DNA of 64,000 nt from Ricordea florida (lineage: Eukaryota; Cnidaria; Anthozoa; Corallimorpharia; Ricordeidae), in the NCBI GenBank assembly GCA_949710005.1, contig OX453274.1, positions 1,860,001 through 1,924,000 of the forward strand, read 5' to 3'. Below the pieces are notes generated by a model, which had not been told where the DNA came from, did not search any database, and saw only the letters and a program-made list of their open reading frames with translations. Below are positions 22,110 to 30,929 of this stretch, one piece after another. The translations under genes were made by a program, and so were the position numbers. Position 1 is the first letter of the stretch, and each line of letters starts with the position of its first letter.

Positions 22110-22649
22110 TTAGTAAACAGTATCATACCCATCAACACCTTGCTTAGTAGTCTGATCAGTTTTGTTAGAATCATCTGTATTAGTACTTGAAACTTGCTGT
22201 ATTTTTCCTATTTTAACATGCTTAGCAACCTGAAATATACCGCTAGCAAGTGCTGCCAGTCTTCCTGCTTTCAATGCTAAGAGACCTACAATGTTTGTTA
22301 GTTCACGATTAACCAAATCATCATTCTTCAAATCCACACAAAGAGCTTCTATATCATCAACCGGAACTAAATATGAAATAAGTTTGGAAACTAATTGAAG
22401 GGATGAATCAACCAATCCGCCGTTAATTTTTTTACCCATTACCGCTTGATATCGATTAAAATATTTTTCTACATCTTTTTCTGATAATTTTTTTACATCA
22501 CCCAGACTCATATCAACCCCTAAATATTCCTTTGTTGTTCCTAGGGTTGCGAGAATGGCTAGTGATTCTTGTTTAATTTCAATATCATCAGATTTTACCT
22601 CATCTTTTACCTCGGGTTGTTCTTCTATATAATCTTCAACTTCTGTCAT
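22110..22649 (-). CDS. Helical virion-cluster protein (179 aa), function unknown
   Basis: A predicted soluble helical protein with an acidic N-terminus. Conserved blocks shared with element B include LGTTKEYLGVDMSLGDVKKLS (about 35-55), VDSSLQLVSK and ELTNIVGLLALKAGRLAALASG (about 127-148), the last an amphipathic or weakly hydrophobic helix. The C-terminal tail is Thr/Gln/Ser-rich and ends in DTVY in both elements, perhaps a conserved processing or interaction motif. It follows the ATPase gene by 34 bases. No named domain is recognised. Confidence 0.6.
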   Translation of the reverse strand: MTEVEDYIEEQPEVKDEVKSDDIEIKQESLAILATLGTTKEYLGVDMSLGDVKKLSEKDVEKYFNRYQAVMGKKINGGLVDSSLQLVSKLISYLVPVDDIEALCVDLKNDDLVNRELTNIVGLLALKAGRLAALASGIFQVAKHVKIGKIQQVSSTNTDDSNKTDQTTKQGVDGYDTVY

Positions 22650-22683
22650 CTTTTATGGTGGTACATTTACTATTTTTAAATCG

Positions 22684-23310
22684 TTATTCGCCATTCGGAA
22701 CTTCCAAATAACAATTAAATGGGTATCGCAAACTTAAACATAGCCTAGAATATTTTTCTGTTTTTAATAATTGCATAAACTTTTTACCTAATTCGTAATC
22801 CAAATCGCCTCCATAATCTTCGAAAAACATCTTCATACCCTTCTGTGATGGATTATGAAAAGTAACAACACAAGCTACATTTTCACGGAATGGTTTTGCT
22901 ATCGATGTTAATTGCTGAGTGAGAACCCAAACTGATAATCCGTGATGTCTTCCGGAGAATGCTAAATCTATAAACTTGTTTGATCTTTTCTTCAAATCAT
23001 TAGAAACGGCACAATCATCTAAAATTATTAATGTATTTGTTCCAGAGAATAAAGTTTGGCAATCATTTAACAATTCATTAATCTCATCTACATTACTTGC
23101 ATCTGGTGATAATACAAAGAAACGTTTATCTCCTCGGGCAAAATTATGATAGGTTTTATTCTTAGAATAAGTTGGGCATATTAAAACAATGTAATCAAAA
23201 ATTTTTCGGAATGGTCCTCTTAGCTGATTAATGAGGTACTTTGTTTTTCCACAATTTGTTGGTCCGGTTATGATACAATGGAATGGTATTTTTTCTCGTA
23301 GTTCTTCCAT
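22684..23310 (-). CDS. A32/FtsK-HerA-like genome-packaging ATPase
   Basis: 208 residues. Walker A is GPTNCGKT at residues 16-23 and Walker B is LIILDDC near 94-100, followed by a conserved QQLTSI segment that fits a sensor region. The size and the motif order match the compact packaging ATPases of Polintons, adintoviruses, virophages and other double jelly-roll viruses. It would pump genome DNA into the procapsid. It lies directly after the capsid gene, as is common in these viruses. The element B copy is collinear, also 208 residues and highly similar. Confidence 0.88.
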   Translation of the reverse strand: MEELREKIPFHCIITGPTNCGKTKYLINQLRGPFRKIFDYIVLICPTYSKNKTYHNFARGDKRFFVLSPDASNVDEINELLNDCQTLFSGTNTLIILDDCAVSNDLKKRSNKFIDLAFSGRHHGLSVWVLTQQLTSIAKPFRENVACVVTFHNPSQKGMKMFFEDYGGDLDYELGKKFMQLLKTEKYSRLCLSLRYPFNCYLEVPNGE

Positions 23311-23350
23311 GATTTTTGTATCATAACTAAAGGTTTTTAAATCTATTCAG

Positions 23351-24577
23351 TTAGTACTTTATTGATCTCAAACCTGAATTCATTATTTCCATCATTGCGT
23401 CAGCTACAACAAACATATGGCATGTTATTATTCCAGATCCGACTTGTTTTCTTTTAATTTCTAGTTTTACACCATCTTGTGTATTGTTTAATGCTAGACC
23501 ACCACCATGAATACCATTATCTGGGTGAGTTCTCATATCAACCCAAAGAGCAAACTTATCAGCATAAAAATCCTTTTCCTTTACACCATCTCTTCCGAAA
23601 CGTTTCTTTACTGACTCCCATAGATCTGATGGCATCATCCCCTTAGAGTATAAACGATTTGGCACGCCATCAACATCTATATTGATCGAGGTTATACCTG
23701 GATTGTAAAAATTCTCAGAGTTACGTGCTCCTGCTGCGGTTGGTGATGTAAACAAACATAATATCCCCGTCATTGATCTTCTAGGTAAATTAATATGCTG
23801 GTTAATAACACCATCACCGCCTATAGAAAATGTAAAAGTTTTGTGTAGAGTGACATTTTCGTAAAAGAATCCTTTACCGACTTGATAAGCTGCTTGTGCC
23901 TCGCGAGCCAAGTATTCACTTGAAATGGAGGAATATTCTAACTCAAGGTTTTTGATTGAATAAGATGGTGTCTTAGTAGTGTCAGAATAAACAACAATAT
24001 CATTAACTGGAGCAAGTGTAATCTCAAAGATTAGATGATGATCTAGTGCCTTTGGATAGAAAACTCCATGATCGTTTAGAATAGGATGGTTTAGTGGTAT
24101 ACGATACTTGGTGTTATGTAATGATGCAAGGGTCACTGCCTTAACATCTTGTGTTTTCTTATCACCCGCATTTGTCCTTAGTTTTCTCATGTTTTCAGAA
24201 GAAATACCTTGTTTTAATCTATCTTCGCGTTCTTCATCTGTTAAGAATAAGTCTTGATAGGTTTGAAAAAGATCATATCTTTGAGTATCCTGTAATGTTT
24301 CACCTCCAAAAAGAACTTTAAGTCTAGATACAAGATTCCTTCCCACATTATTCACAACTGTATTATTAGCATGTCCATCTACATCTAAATCAAATAACAG
24401 AGATACGCTTCCAGGTACAATCACTAAATTATCAGAAAGTTTAGGAATATTTATATATAATGTTTCTCCAGGGCTGGCTGAGGATGGATTTAATGTGATT
24501 CTATTCAAAGTTGATTCTGCTTTCAACCCAAATGGTTCTCGTGGAATTCTGTTTGGATTAATTTTTTCAGACGTCAT
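23351..24577 (-). CDS. Major capsid protein candidate (double jelly-roll)
   Basis: 408 residues, beta-rich. It has a conserved LYINIPKLSDNLVIVPGSV strand region (about 46-64), an LVSRLKVLFGGETL segment (about 83-96), a PLNHPILNDHGVFYPKALDH block (about 162-181) and a C-terminal HMFVVADAMMEI segment. The length, the position next to the ATPase and integrase, and the resemblance to Polinton/adintovirus capsid proteins support the assignment; the fold is inferred, not modelled. It is the first gene of the virion cluster. Its TTTAAAGA motif overlaps the start codon of the divergent integrase gene. Confidence 0.78.
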   Translation of the reverse strand: MTSEKINPNRIPREPFGLKAESTLNRITLNPSSASPGETLYINIPKLSDNLVIVPGSVSLLFDLDVDGHANNTVVNNVGRNLVSRLKVLFGGETLQDTQRYDLFQTYQDLFLTDEEREDRLKQGISSENMRKLRTNAGDKKTQDVKAVTLASLHNTKYRIPLNHPILNDHGVFYPKALDHHLIFEITLAPVNDIVVYSDTTKTPSYSIKNLELEYSSISSEYLAREAQAAYQVGKGFFYENVTLHKTFTFSIGGDGVINQHINLPRRSMTGILCLFTSPTAAGARNSENFYNPGITSINIDVDGVPNRLYSKGMMPSDLWESVKKRFGRDGVKEKDFYADKFALWVDMRTHPDNGIHGGGLALNNTQDGVKLEIKRKQVGSGIITCHMFVVADAMMEIMNSGLRSIKY

Positions 24578-24611
24578 TGTAATTTATAAGATACTTTGGT
24601 TAATCTTTAAA
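24578..24611. promoter_or_regulatory. Divergent capsid/integrase start region
   Basis: Only 33 bases separate the two ATGs. TCTTTAAA at 24604-24611 is the capsid motif (minus strand) and overlaps the first base of the integrase ATG. The same arrangement is conserved in element B (54599-54606). The integrase has no obvious separate motif on the plus strand. Confidence 0.6.
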
Positions 24612-25621
24612 TGAGTAACGAAAAGATATCTCGAAGGGGCTCTCTCTTCGGGCGTATATATTATTCAACCGAGGGATATTGGAAAGGATATTCCGCAATT
24701 CCTAAATTAGCACAAAAAGCAAATGTAAGTGAAAATGAGGCAAAACAATGGTTACAAAAACAAGCAATATGGCAAATATATCTTCCATCTCCAAAATATA
24801 TACCCAGACCTCACTGGACAGAGGATAAACCTAATCAGATTCACCAAGCAGATTTATTATTTTTACCGCATGATAGAGTTGGAAGAAAAACATACAAATA
24901 TGCATTAGTTGTGGTTGATGTTGCCAGTAGATACAAAGATGCTGAAGCATTAACCTCAAAAGAAAGTCATGAGATAACCAAAGCTTTTGAAAAAATATAT
25001 TCCAGAAAGTTAAAATATCCTAAAACATTAATGGTTGATCCTGGAAGAGAATTTATGGGTGAGGTTTCAAAACTTATGAATTATCATAATGTGAAAATAC
25101 AGAGAAGTGAAGCTGGAAATCATAGAGCTCAAGCATTTGTAGAAAGAGCAAATAGAACATTAAGTGAAAAATTATTTAGTCATCAATATGCACAAGAAAT
25201 GGTAAGTGATGATCGATCTAGAGTGTGGGTAAAACGATTACCTGATATTTTGAAAACTTTGAACAATACACCGACGAGAATAACCGGTAAAGAACCTGAT
25301 AAAGCTATAAAACTGAAAGAGGTTGATATTGAATCAAAAAGATATCATAGAATTGTAGGTCTTGATGAGGATAGATTACCTCCTAGTGTTAAAGTTAGAT
25401 ATCTATTATCTCCCGGTGAACTTGAAGGTGGGGAACGAAGAAGAGCAACAGATCCCATTTGGAGTATAAAAGTTTATGATATTTCTAGAAGTGTGATTTC
25501 ACATAATCAGCCGGTTTTATATTATTTATTGGATGGTCCAAGACGTGGATTTGTAAGGGAAGAATTGCAAGTTATTCCTTATGATACAGAGTTACCACCT
25601 AATTCTGTGTTGCAACGATAA
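24611..25621 (+). CDS. Polinton-type integrase (retroviral rve fold)
   Basis: 336 residues. The DDE triad is visible as D81 (HQADLLF), D143 (MVDPGREF) and E178 (FVERANR), with 34 residues between the second Asp and Glu. The N-terminus lacks the HHCC zinc motif of retroviruses and instead has a helical region ending QAIWQIYLPSPKY, as in other Polinton integrases. The C-terminal region (IWSIKVYDISR...PVLYYLLDG) is a probable SH3-like DNA-binding domain. It would cut and join the terminal repeats into host DNA, fitting the observed 5-bp target duplication. Its 3' end overlaps the polymerase gene by 43 bases in antisense. Confidence 0.92.
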   Translation: MSNEKISRRGSLFGRIYYSTEGYWKGYSAIPKLAQKANVSENEAKQWLQKQAIWQIYLPSPKYIPRPHWTEDKPNQIHQADLLFLPHDRVGRKTYKYALVVVDVASRYKDAEALTSKESHEITKAFEKIYSRKLKYPKTLMVDPGREFMGEVSKLMNYHNVKIQRSEAGNHRAQAFVERANRTLSEKLFSHQYAQEMVSDDRSRVWVKRLPDILKTLNNTPTRITGKEPDKAIKLKEVDIESKRYHRIVGLDEDRLPPSVKVRYLLSPGELEGGERRRATDPIWSIKVYDISRSVISHNQPVLYYLLDGPRRGFVREELQVIPYDTELPPNSVLQR

Positions 25622-28600
25622 TGCCCGTATGCAAAAGTATTTATTCCATCTTCACAAATTATTCTCTTGTCATCATCGCAAGACAGTGCAACTTTGTTAA
25701 CAGTTTCAGTATAAACATCATGTAAACGACTTCTTATTACATTCATCTGTCTCATTTGTGGTTTTTTATTGAAAAGACAATCCTTATAATCATTAAATCT
25801 TATTGTCTTTTTTACTACTGGTGTCTTTATACCTTTATCCTTTTTTATCTCTTCGCCTTCATCCATTCTATAAGAGTATAGCTTAGCTCGTAGACCAACA
25901 AATTCAGCTATCTGCCTACCGCCGGCTTCATCTTTAAACATATTAACAACTTTCTTATTTATGTTATTCTCTATACCAGATTTATGTTTTTCAGGAAAAT
26001 TGCTTGTGTCAAACTTATACTTTAAATCGGGTTTTATATCTTTATAGAAATCTTCTGTTTCTATTTCATATGCAAGGCTGTCCGTATCTGTAAACAACAA
26101 TTTTGCTTTTTCTCCATATTTAGGTTTAATATAATTATAATGAAAATCGTACATTGTTGTTTTGCTTAAATCTAAAATACACATACCCAAGTAAACAGGT
26201 TTATTGAATACTAGCTTTGTTTTCTTCATGTGGATAGCCACAAGATTTTCACAAAAGATAGTACGATGCTGATAGTTAGGTTTTGATATTAATTTTTTTG
26301 CATCTTTTTCATTCGTAACTAATCGCACATCCACCCTTTTTCTAATGTTTTCCATTGTTTTACCAAATACGGAGTTATTCATAAGTTTGAAGAAATCTTT
26401 TTCAAAATCATTTTTTGCTTGAGATCTTAGTTTAGTATTCAAATCAATGTAGGGTTTTAACCAAGCTGACTCTTTGAATGTAATACCTCTATGAATTTTT
26501 GTAACTTTTAATCCAAGACTTTCGTAAAGTTTTAGTGTTTCATGATGAATAACATACTTTACCTTATTGTTTAGATTTGGAATCAATTTCTCAACCTTAT
26601 TAATGGTAAGTCTCTCTGGAGCGAGGGGGTAATCATTATGCAAATCATGAAGGCTAGCTGAGTATTCCAAATCAGCCTCTATTATACATGGGATATTTTT
26701 CCAGTTTTTAAGATCTTCTTCACTCATCCGTCTAAAACCATGCGTGGGTAGTTTTTCGCTCATTCCCCCACCATATAGATTGTTTGCGTCGAGATATGTA
26801 ATATACTTTGTTTGCAGTTTTGGATCATATTCGTTCATGTAGGGGTTGTTAGCTTTCCCATATCTAGTGGAAATCATAGATACGCCACCGCGAATACCTC
26901 TCTCAATCATAAGCAACATATCTATGTCAGTTAGCAACTCTAAATTTACTTTTGTTTTCTTTAATGCCGCATCCCAAGCTAGTCCGGGCGCTGTATAATA
27001 GTGTGCAGGATCTAATCCATAGTTTTTACTACAAACATCTCTAAAATTCTCGAATACATCTGCTAAAAGTAATACATCCGACACAAGATATAGGTCGTGA
27101 TATTCCCTCATTGTTTTCATATTGAAGGTTTCCCACACCTTTTTAGCATGCTGGTAGTTATCTTCTGTTATATCTTCATCGTTGAGTTTTGAGTAGAACG
27201 CTTCTTTAGGTGGAAGTTTAGTTTCGTTGAGTTTATCGAGGCCGTCAATATGATCATACGGATATACACCCTTTCTCAATAATAACTTTAATTCTTCACC
27301 TTCAAAATACTTTGTAATTTCATTTAAGTTTTTATCTGTTGGATTAAGACACCTACCTTTTATTACGCCTTTACAAACATCACACTTTCCGCATTTAGTA
27401 AGATTACTAGATAAATTATCTAGACTTGTTGCCATAAATTTAAATGAATCTATGAATCTAATATCTCGCCTCACCTCAACCAGCTTGCCTTCTTTATTTG
27501 TAAATGTATCAACCACAATCTGTTTTGTGAAAGAAATATACTTTTCCTCATTATTAGGTATGCAGTTTATATTACCTTTTGTTGTACCAAGATTCTTGAT
27601 AAAAAGATGCGCGTCATATCCAGATAGGTTGTGAAATATTACGGGAAAGAACTTTGGAATCTTGTAATTTAAGTTGCATTCATTATGAGCTGCTCCTCTA
27701 TACTTTCCTGTAAGATGACAGTGATCTAATACCTTATCTTCTCCTAATTTTTCTTCACATATATGACAGTGAGTAGCATTTTCATATTCTTTTTTATCCA
27801 TTTCTGCCATATTTCTCGCCTTCTTATGGTATTTTGTCTTATTGTAAATTTTTTTAATATCCTGCTCTAAATTATCTACAAATATCTGCGGGATATCATC
27901 ATCTGGGGATTCTGCGGTGTATTGTACAAGCTTGGGTCGAAATATTTTATCATCAAAAGATTTTATGAGATAACTGAATCCTGATGGTTTGTGTTTTTGG
28001 TATTGATTAGTAAAACTTTCTCTTTCATCTGGTGAGCAGGTGTGTATTTTCTCTGTGTAACACTCAAAGTCCGCATATACAACAAATGGCACTCTCATTT
28101 TTCTATTGAAGTTCTTAAAATTAATAAACTTAGGATTTCCATCTTTATCCATAGGCATAACAATCTTTACTTCTTCATTTGTAGAGCAATATTCAAGATG
28201 TTTTTCTAATGATTTTTCGGCTTGGAATGCGTTTAGACATCTAGGACAAAAGTACATCTTTGATTTATGTTTACTAACTTTTGAGGCTAACAATCTACTA
28301 ATATTCTTTATCCAGCAGTAGTGATTATTTTCACCTTCTGATATTAGAAGTAGGTTGATTAGATAGCCTTTTTGTTTTTTACTTATTCTTAGTGGGAATA
28401 CATCACCATTATCATATCCGTAAACATTAATAGTGTAGTAGGGGTTTTGTTTTTCAAACTTGTTAATTTGTTTTAGTGGGGTAGGAAACTCCATTCCCGA
28501 CCAGTCTAAATTCTTTGAGTTTTCTATCATTTGTTTGTTTAGCCTTTCTGGGTGAATTTTTTGTATGTAAGCGGCAGATGTTACGGCCCACTTAAAACAC

Positions 28601-29541
28601 TCATGATCATTTTCATTCTTAACATTTATAATAGCCTTCTTTTTTGCTAATATTTGCGGTAATTCAATATATGAACTTCCAACAAGCGGCTCGAAGGGAT
28701 CAATGTTTATATCAAAGTATTCAACTTGATCGAATTGCCAACCAGAACCTTGATTTTGAAACTTTGCAACCTTTTCAAGCTGGTAATCTGTCATTGTATC
28801 GAATAAGTTAGAGAAATCTGTTGAGTCAGTAATCGTTTCTGGTTTTTTGGTATGAAAGGGCTTTGATGTTTCATCAATCTGTCCTGTATCTGGATTCTCT
28901 TTTATAAATTTACATTTAAAGATGAACTTAATTTTGATTGGTTTCTTTTTCTGGTTAATTAGATTAAGAACTTTTGGTTTTATTTTAATGATAAATTTCT
29001 TTGGACCAAACCCTTTTTGTCCATCTATCCTATAAGTTTTCAGATATCCCCTCAATGCTGTTTGTTGTTCTTCTATATTGAATTCTTTTTTATCCAATTC
29101 ATCTCTCACACTATCATACAATTCATCTCTCACATCTTCTCTTGGTCTTGGTTTTGGATTGATGTTATTAGTAATTTTTATGATATTTTCATTGGTTAAA
29201 TCTGCAAGCTTTTTGGAAAACTCATCTTTATCCATAACCTTAAATGAATAATTTCCCCAATTAAAAGTTTTGTTTGATGGTTTTTGTGGTTTTATAAAAG
29301 TTGGTGCTAGTTTCCTTTTTGTAATATTTTTTCTAGGGCCGGGTGGTGGTTCTTCATTAAATCTTTGTATTTGTCTTTGTCTTTGTCTTTGCAGATTACG
29401 CATCTCTTCCATAACTTCTGGAATATTTCTCAATGCTTCAACTAGTTCTTGTTTACGTCTCAAATTAGAAAATCCCCTACCAATATGTGTGCGGGCAAGT
29501 TCTTTCAATTCCACAACTTTTTTATTTTGTAACTCTTCCAT
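25579..29541 (-). CDS. Family B DNA polymerase, protein-primed type (1320 aa)
   Basis: Visible motifs in order: SAP-like N-terminus (1-45), a GYLKTYRIDGQKG-G block (about 165-180), a Cys/His-bearing region (ECFKWAVTSA near 315, NNHYCWI near 407), a C2H2 finger (432-452), Exo I (YADFECY, about 490), an HNH/EndoVII-like zinc motif (CHIC...DHCHLTGKYRGAAH...CN, 592-623), Exo II (NLSGYDAHLF, about 640), a CGKCDVCKG Cys-rich insert (about 717) absent from element B, Exo III (YHDLYLVSDVLLL), Pol A (YLDANNLYGG, about 917), Pol B (KLMNNSVFGKT, about 1053) and Pol C (FTDTDS, about 1150). It should replicate the linear genome from its ends. The start lies in the right terminal repeat with TCTTTAAA at 29561-29568. 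Confidence 0.93.
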   Translation of the reverse strand: MEELQNKKVVELKELARTHIGRGFSNLRRKQELVEALRNIPEVMEEMRNLQRQRQRQIQRFNEEPPPGPRKNITKRKLAPTFIKPQKPSNKTFNWGNYSFKVMDKDEFSKKLADLTNENIIKITNNINPKPRPREDVRDELYDSVRDELDKKEFNIEEQQTALRGYLKTYRIDGQKGFGPKKFIIKIKPKVLNLINQKKKPIKIKFIFKCKFIKENPDTGQIDETSKPFHTKKPETITDSTDFSNLFDTMTDYQLEKVAKFQNQGSGWQFDQVEYFDINIDPFEPLVGSSYIELPQILAKKKAIINVKNENDHECFKWAVTSAAYIQKIHPERLNKQMIENSKNLDWSGMEFPTPLKQINKFEKQNPYYTINVYGYDNGDVFPLRISKKQKGYLINLLLISEGENNHYCWIKNISRLLASKVSKHKSKMYFCPRCLNAFQAEKSLEKHLEYCSTNEEVKIVMPMDKDGNPKFINFKNFNRKMRVPFVVYADFECYTEKIHTCSPDERESFTNQYQKHKPSGFSYLIKSFDDKIFRPKLVQYTAESPDDDIPQIFVDNLEQDIKKIYNKTKYHKKARNMAEMDKKEYENATHCHICEEKLGEDKVLDHCHLTGKYRGAAHNECNLNYKIPKFFPVIFHNLSGYDAHLFIKNLGTTKGNINCIPNNEEKYISFTKQIVVDTFTNKEGKLVEVRRDIRFIDSFKFMATSLDNLSSNLTKCGKCDVCKGVIKGRCLNPTDKNLNEITKYFEGEELKLLLRKGVYPYDHIDGLDKLNETKLPPKEAFYSKLNDEDITEDNYQHAKKVWETFNMKTMREYHDLYLVSDVLLLADVFENFRDVCSKNYGLDPAHYYTAPGLAWDAALKKTKVNLELLTDIDMLLMIERGIRGGVSMISTRYGKANNPYMNEYDPKLQTKYITYLDANNLYGGGMSEKLPTHGFRRMSEEDLKNWKNIPCIIEADLEYSASLHDLHNDYPLAPERLTINKVEKLIPNLNNKVKYVIHHETLKLYESLGLKVTKIHRGITFKESAWLKPYIDLNTKLRSQAKNDFEKDFFKLMNNSVFGKTMENIRKRVDVRLVTNEKDAKKLISKPNYQHRTIFCENLVAIHMKKTKLVFNKPVYLGMCILDLSKTTMYDFHYNYIKPKYGEKAKLLFTDTDSLAYEIETEDFYKDIKPDLKYKFDTSNFPEKHKSGIENNINKKVVNMFKDEAGGRQIAEFVGLRAKLYSYRMDEGEEIKKDKGIKTPVVKKTIRFNDYKDCLFNKKPQMRQMNVIRSRLHDVYTETVNKVALSCDDDKRIICEDGINTFAYGHYRCNTELGGNSVS

Positions 29542-30032
29542 TTATACTTTCGTAAGTTATTCTTTAAATTAACATTAAAATCAAAATTTTATTTCGCGGA
29601 TACTTATGCAGGGGCGGGCTTGGATATGGATGGCGAATTCTCCGCATCCACTTTCCTCAAACTTTGTAAAAACTTTGCAAAACTTATTCTGGATGTTGGA
29701 AAAGGGAGGGTGTAGTATAAGGTTTGGTGGGGTTTGGCATCGGCTTGGCATCGGCTTGGCATCGGCTTGGCATCGGCTTGGCATCGGCTTGGCATCGGCT
29801 TGGCATCGGCTTGGCATCGGCTTTGCGTCGGCTTGGCATCGGCTTGGCATCGGCTTGGCACCGGCTTGGCATCGGCTTTGCGTCGGCTTGGCACCGGCTT
29901 GGCATCGGCTTGGCATCGGCTTTGCGTCGGCTTTGCGTCGGCTTGGCAAAATCTCTGGCAAATCTCAGACAAATCTCAGGCAAATCTCAGGCAAATTTCT
30001 GCATGTCCCACAAACCGCTTTTCACCACTACT
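29503..30032 (-). repeat. Element A right inverted terminal repeat (530 bp)
   Basis: The reverse complement of 14900-15429 with no difference that I could find. It includes the promoter motif and the first 13 codons of the polymerase. Confidence 0.92.
29733..29947 (-). repeat. 11-bp minisatellite in right terminal repeat
   Basis: A mirror copy of the 14985-15199 array with the same order of 11-mer variants. Confidence 0.9.
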
Positions 30033-30037
30033 CATGT
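30033..30037. repeat. Target-site duplication of element A, right (CATGT)
   Basis: The right-hand copy of the five bases at 14895-14899. Confidence 0.85.
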
Positions 30038-30174
30038 ATAAATGTACATGTAATAAACCGTCCCCGAGTTCAAGAGTAGAAACAGCGAAATTGTTGACAT
30101 CTATGACTTAAAAAAAAAATTTGATTACATTTGGGAGTGAGAGATACAACGCACCATTTTGCTTTGTCAATTAG

Positions 30175-30530
30175 GTGAGAAGCCATTCAAATGTGACATC
30201 TGTTCATCATCATTCATCCGTTATGGACATCTGCAGCGTCATTTGTTGATCCACAGTGACGACAAACCCTACAAATGTAAAGTGTGTCCCAAGTCTTTCA
30301 CTCAATACCGCAACCTACAGACACACATGTATAAACACACTGGTGAAAGGCCATACAGGTGTCAGTACTGTCCCAAAGGATTTACCCAATACGGTACGCT
30401 CCAAGCCCATGAAAGAACGCACACTGGAGAGAAGCCATTTCAATGCGAGTTATGCGAAAAGGCGTTTATTACGTCATCACATCTCCGATGGCATGTCAAG
30501 ACACAGCACAATGTGAAGAACGAGCAGTAG
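30175..30530 (+). CDS. C2H2 zinc-finger protein, last exon (fingers 6-9)
   Basis: The exon begins after the acceptor TTAG at 30171-30174 and ends at TAG 30528-30530. It continues the 13878-14714 exon in frame and encodes four fingers (FKCDIC, YKCKVC, YRCQYC, FQCELC), giving nine visible fingers. Fingers 6-7 resemble fingers 1-2 (shared HLLIH and KPYKC), suggesting internal duplication. Element A lies between the two exons, with about 185 bases of host intron on the left and 140 on the right, so the original intron was probably about 330 bases. Confidence 0.85.
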
Positions 30531-30676
30531 ATTAGATCACGTACAGACTTCTTATTTAAATATATTAAGGTTATTTTTTCTTTTTAATAAGTATTTTAAA
30601 GAATTTCTTCTATGTTTTAGGGTCAATAAGGAAACCTGGGAAAGAAATGTTTGAAGTTTACAAGCTTAAACCTGGT

Positions 30677-30929
30677 TCTGTGAGATAAACATAAAGATGT
30701 TCACACTGGCGACTTACACGGGCGCAGTGCGATAGTTGAATTCTTGTGCTTATGTTTGTGATTATCTCACGTCAGTTCCCACTTGTGAAATAAGCATACC
30801 ACATAAGGAAAATAAAAATGATTTGTTTTTCTTGTGCTTATGTCTGTTCTTATTTCACCTCGGTGCACACTAGCGTTTTCGTTTTCTTGTGCTTATCATT
30901 GCGCTTACGCTTGTGTTTATCTCATAGAG
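30677..30929. repeat. Probable MITE with TGAGATAAACA termini
   Basis: The ends TCTGTGAGATAAAC and GTTTATCTCATAGAG are inverted. The interior has several CTTGTGCTTATG-type strings. No clear target duplication. Confidence 0.4.

Larger units (their letters stand above)
14900..30032. mobile_element. Element A: complete Polinton/adintovirus-like provirus, 15.1 kb
   Basis: The unit is bounded by 530-bp inverted terminal repeats starting 5'-AGTAGTGG and flanked by a 5-bp duplication. It encodes a protein-primed-type DNA polymerase B, a retroviral-type integrase, a packaging ATPase, a double jelly-roll capsid candidate, a penton-like candidate, several small membrane proteins and two left-terminal genes. 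All frames are open. This combination defines Polinton/Maverick and adintovirus-like elements. No adenain-type protease was recognised, which sets it apart from canonical Polintons. It lies in a zinc-finger gene intron and should be removed by splicing. The terminal repeats look identical, which suggests recent insertion. Confidence 0.93.
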
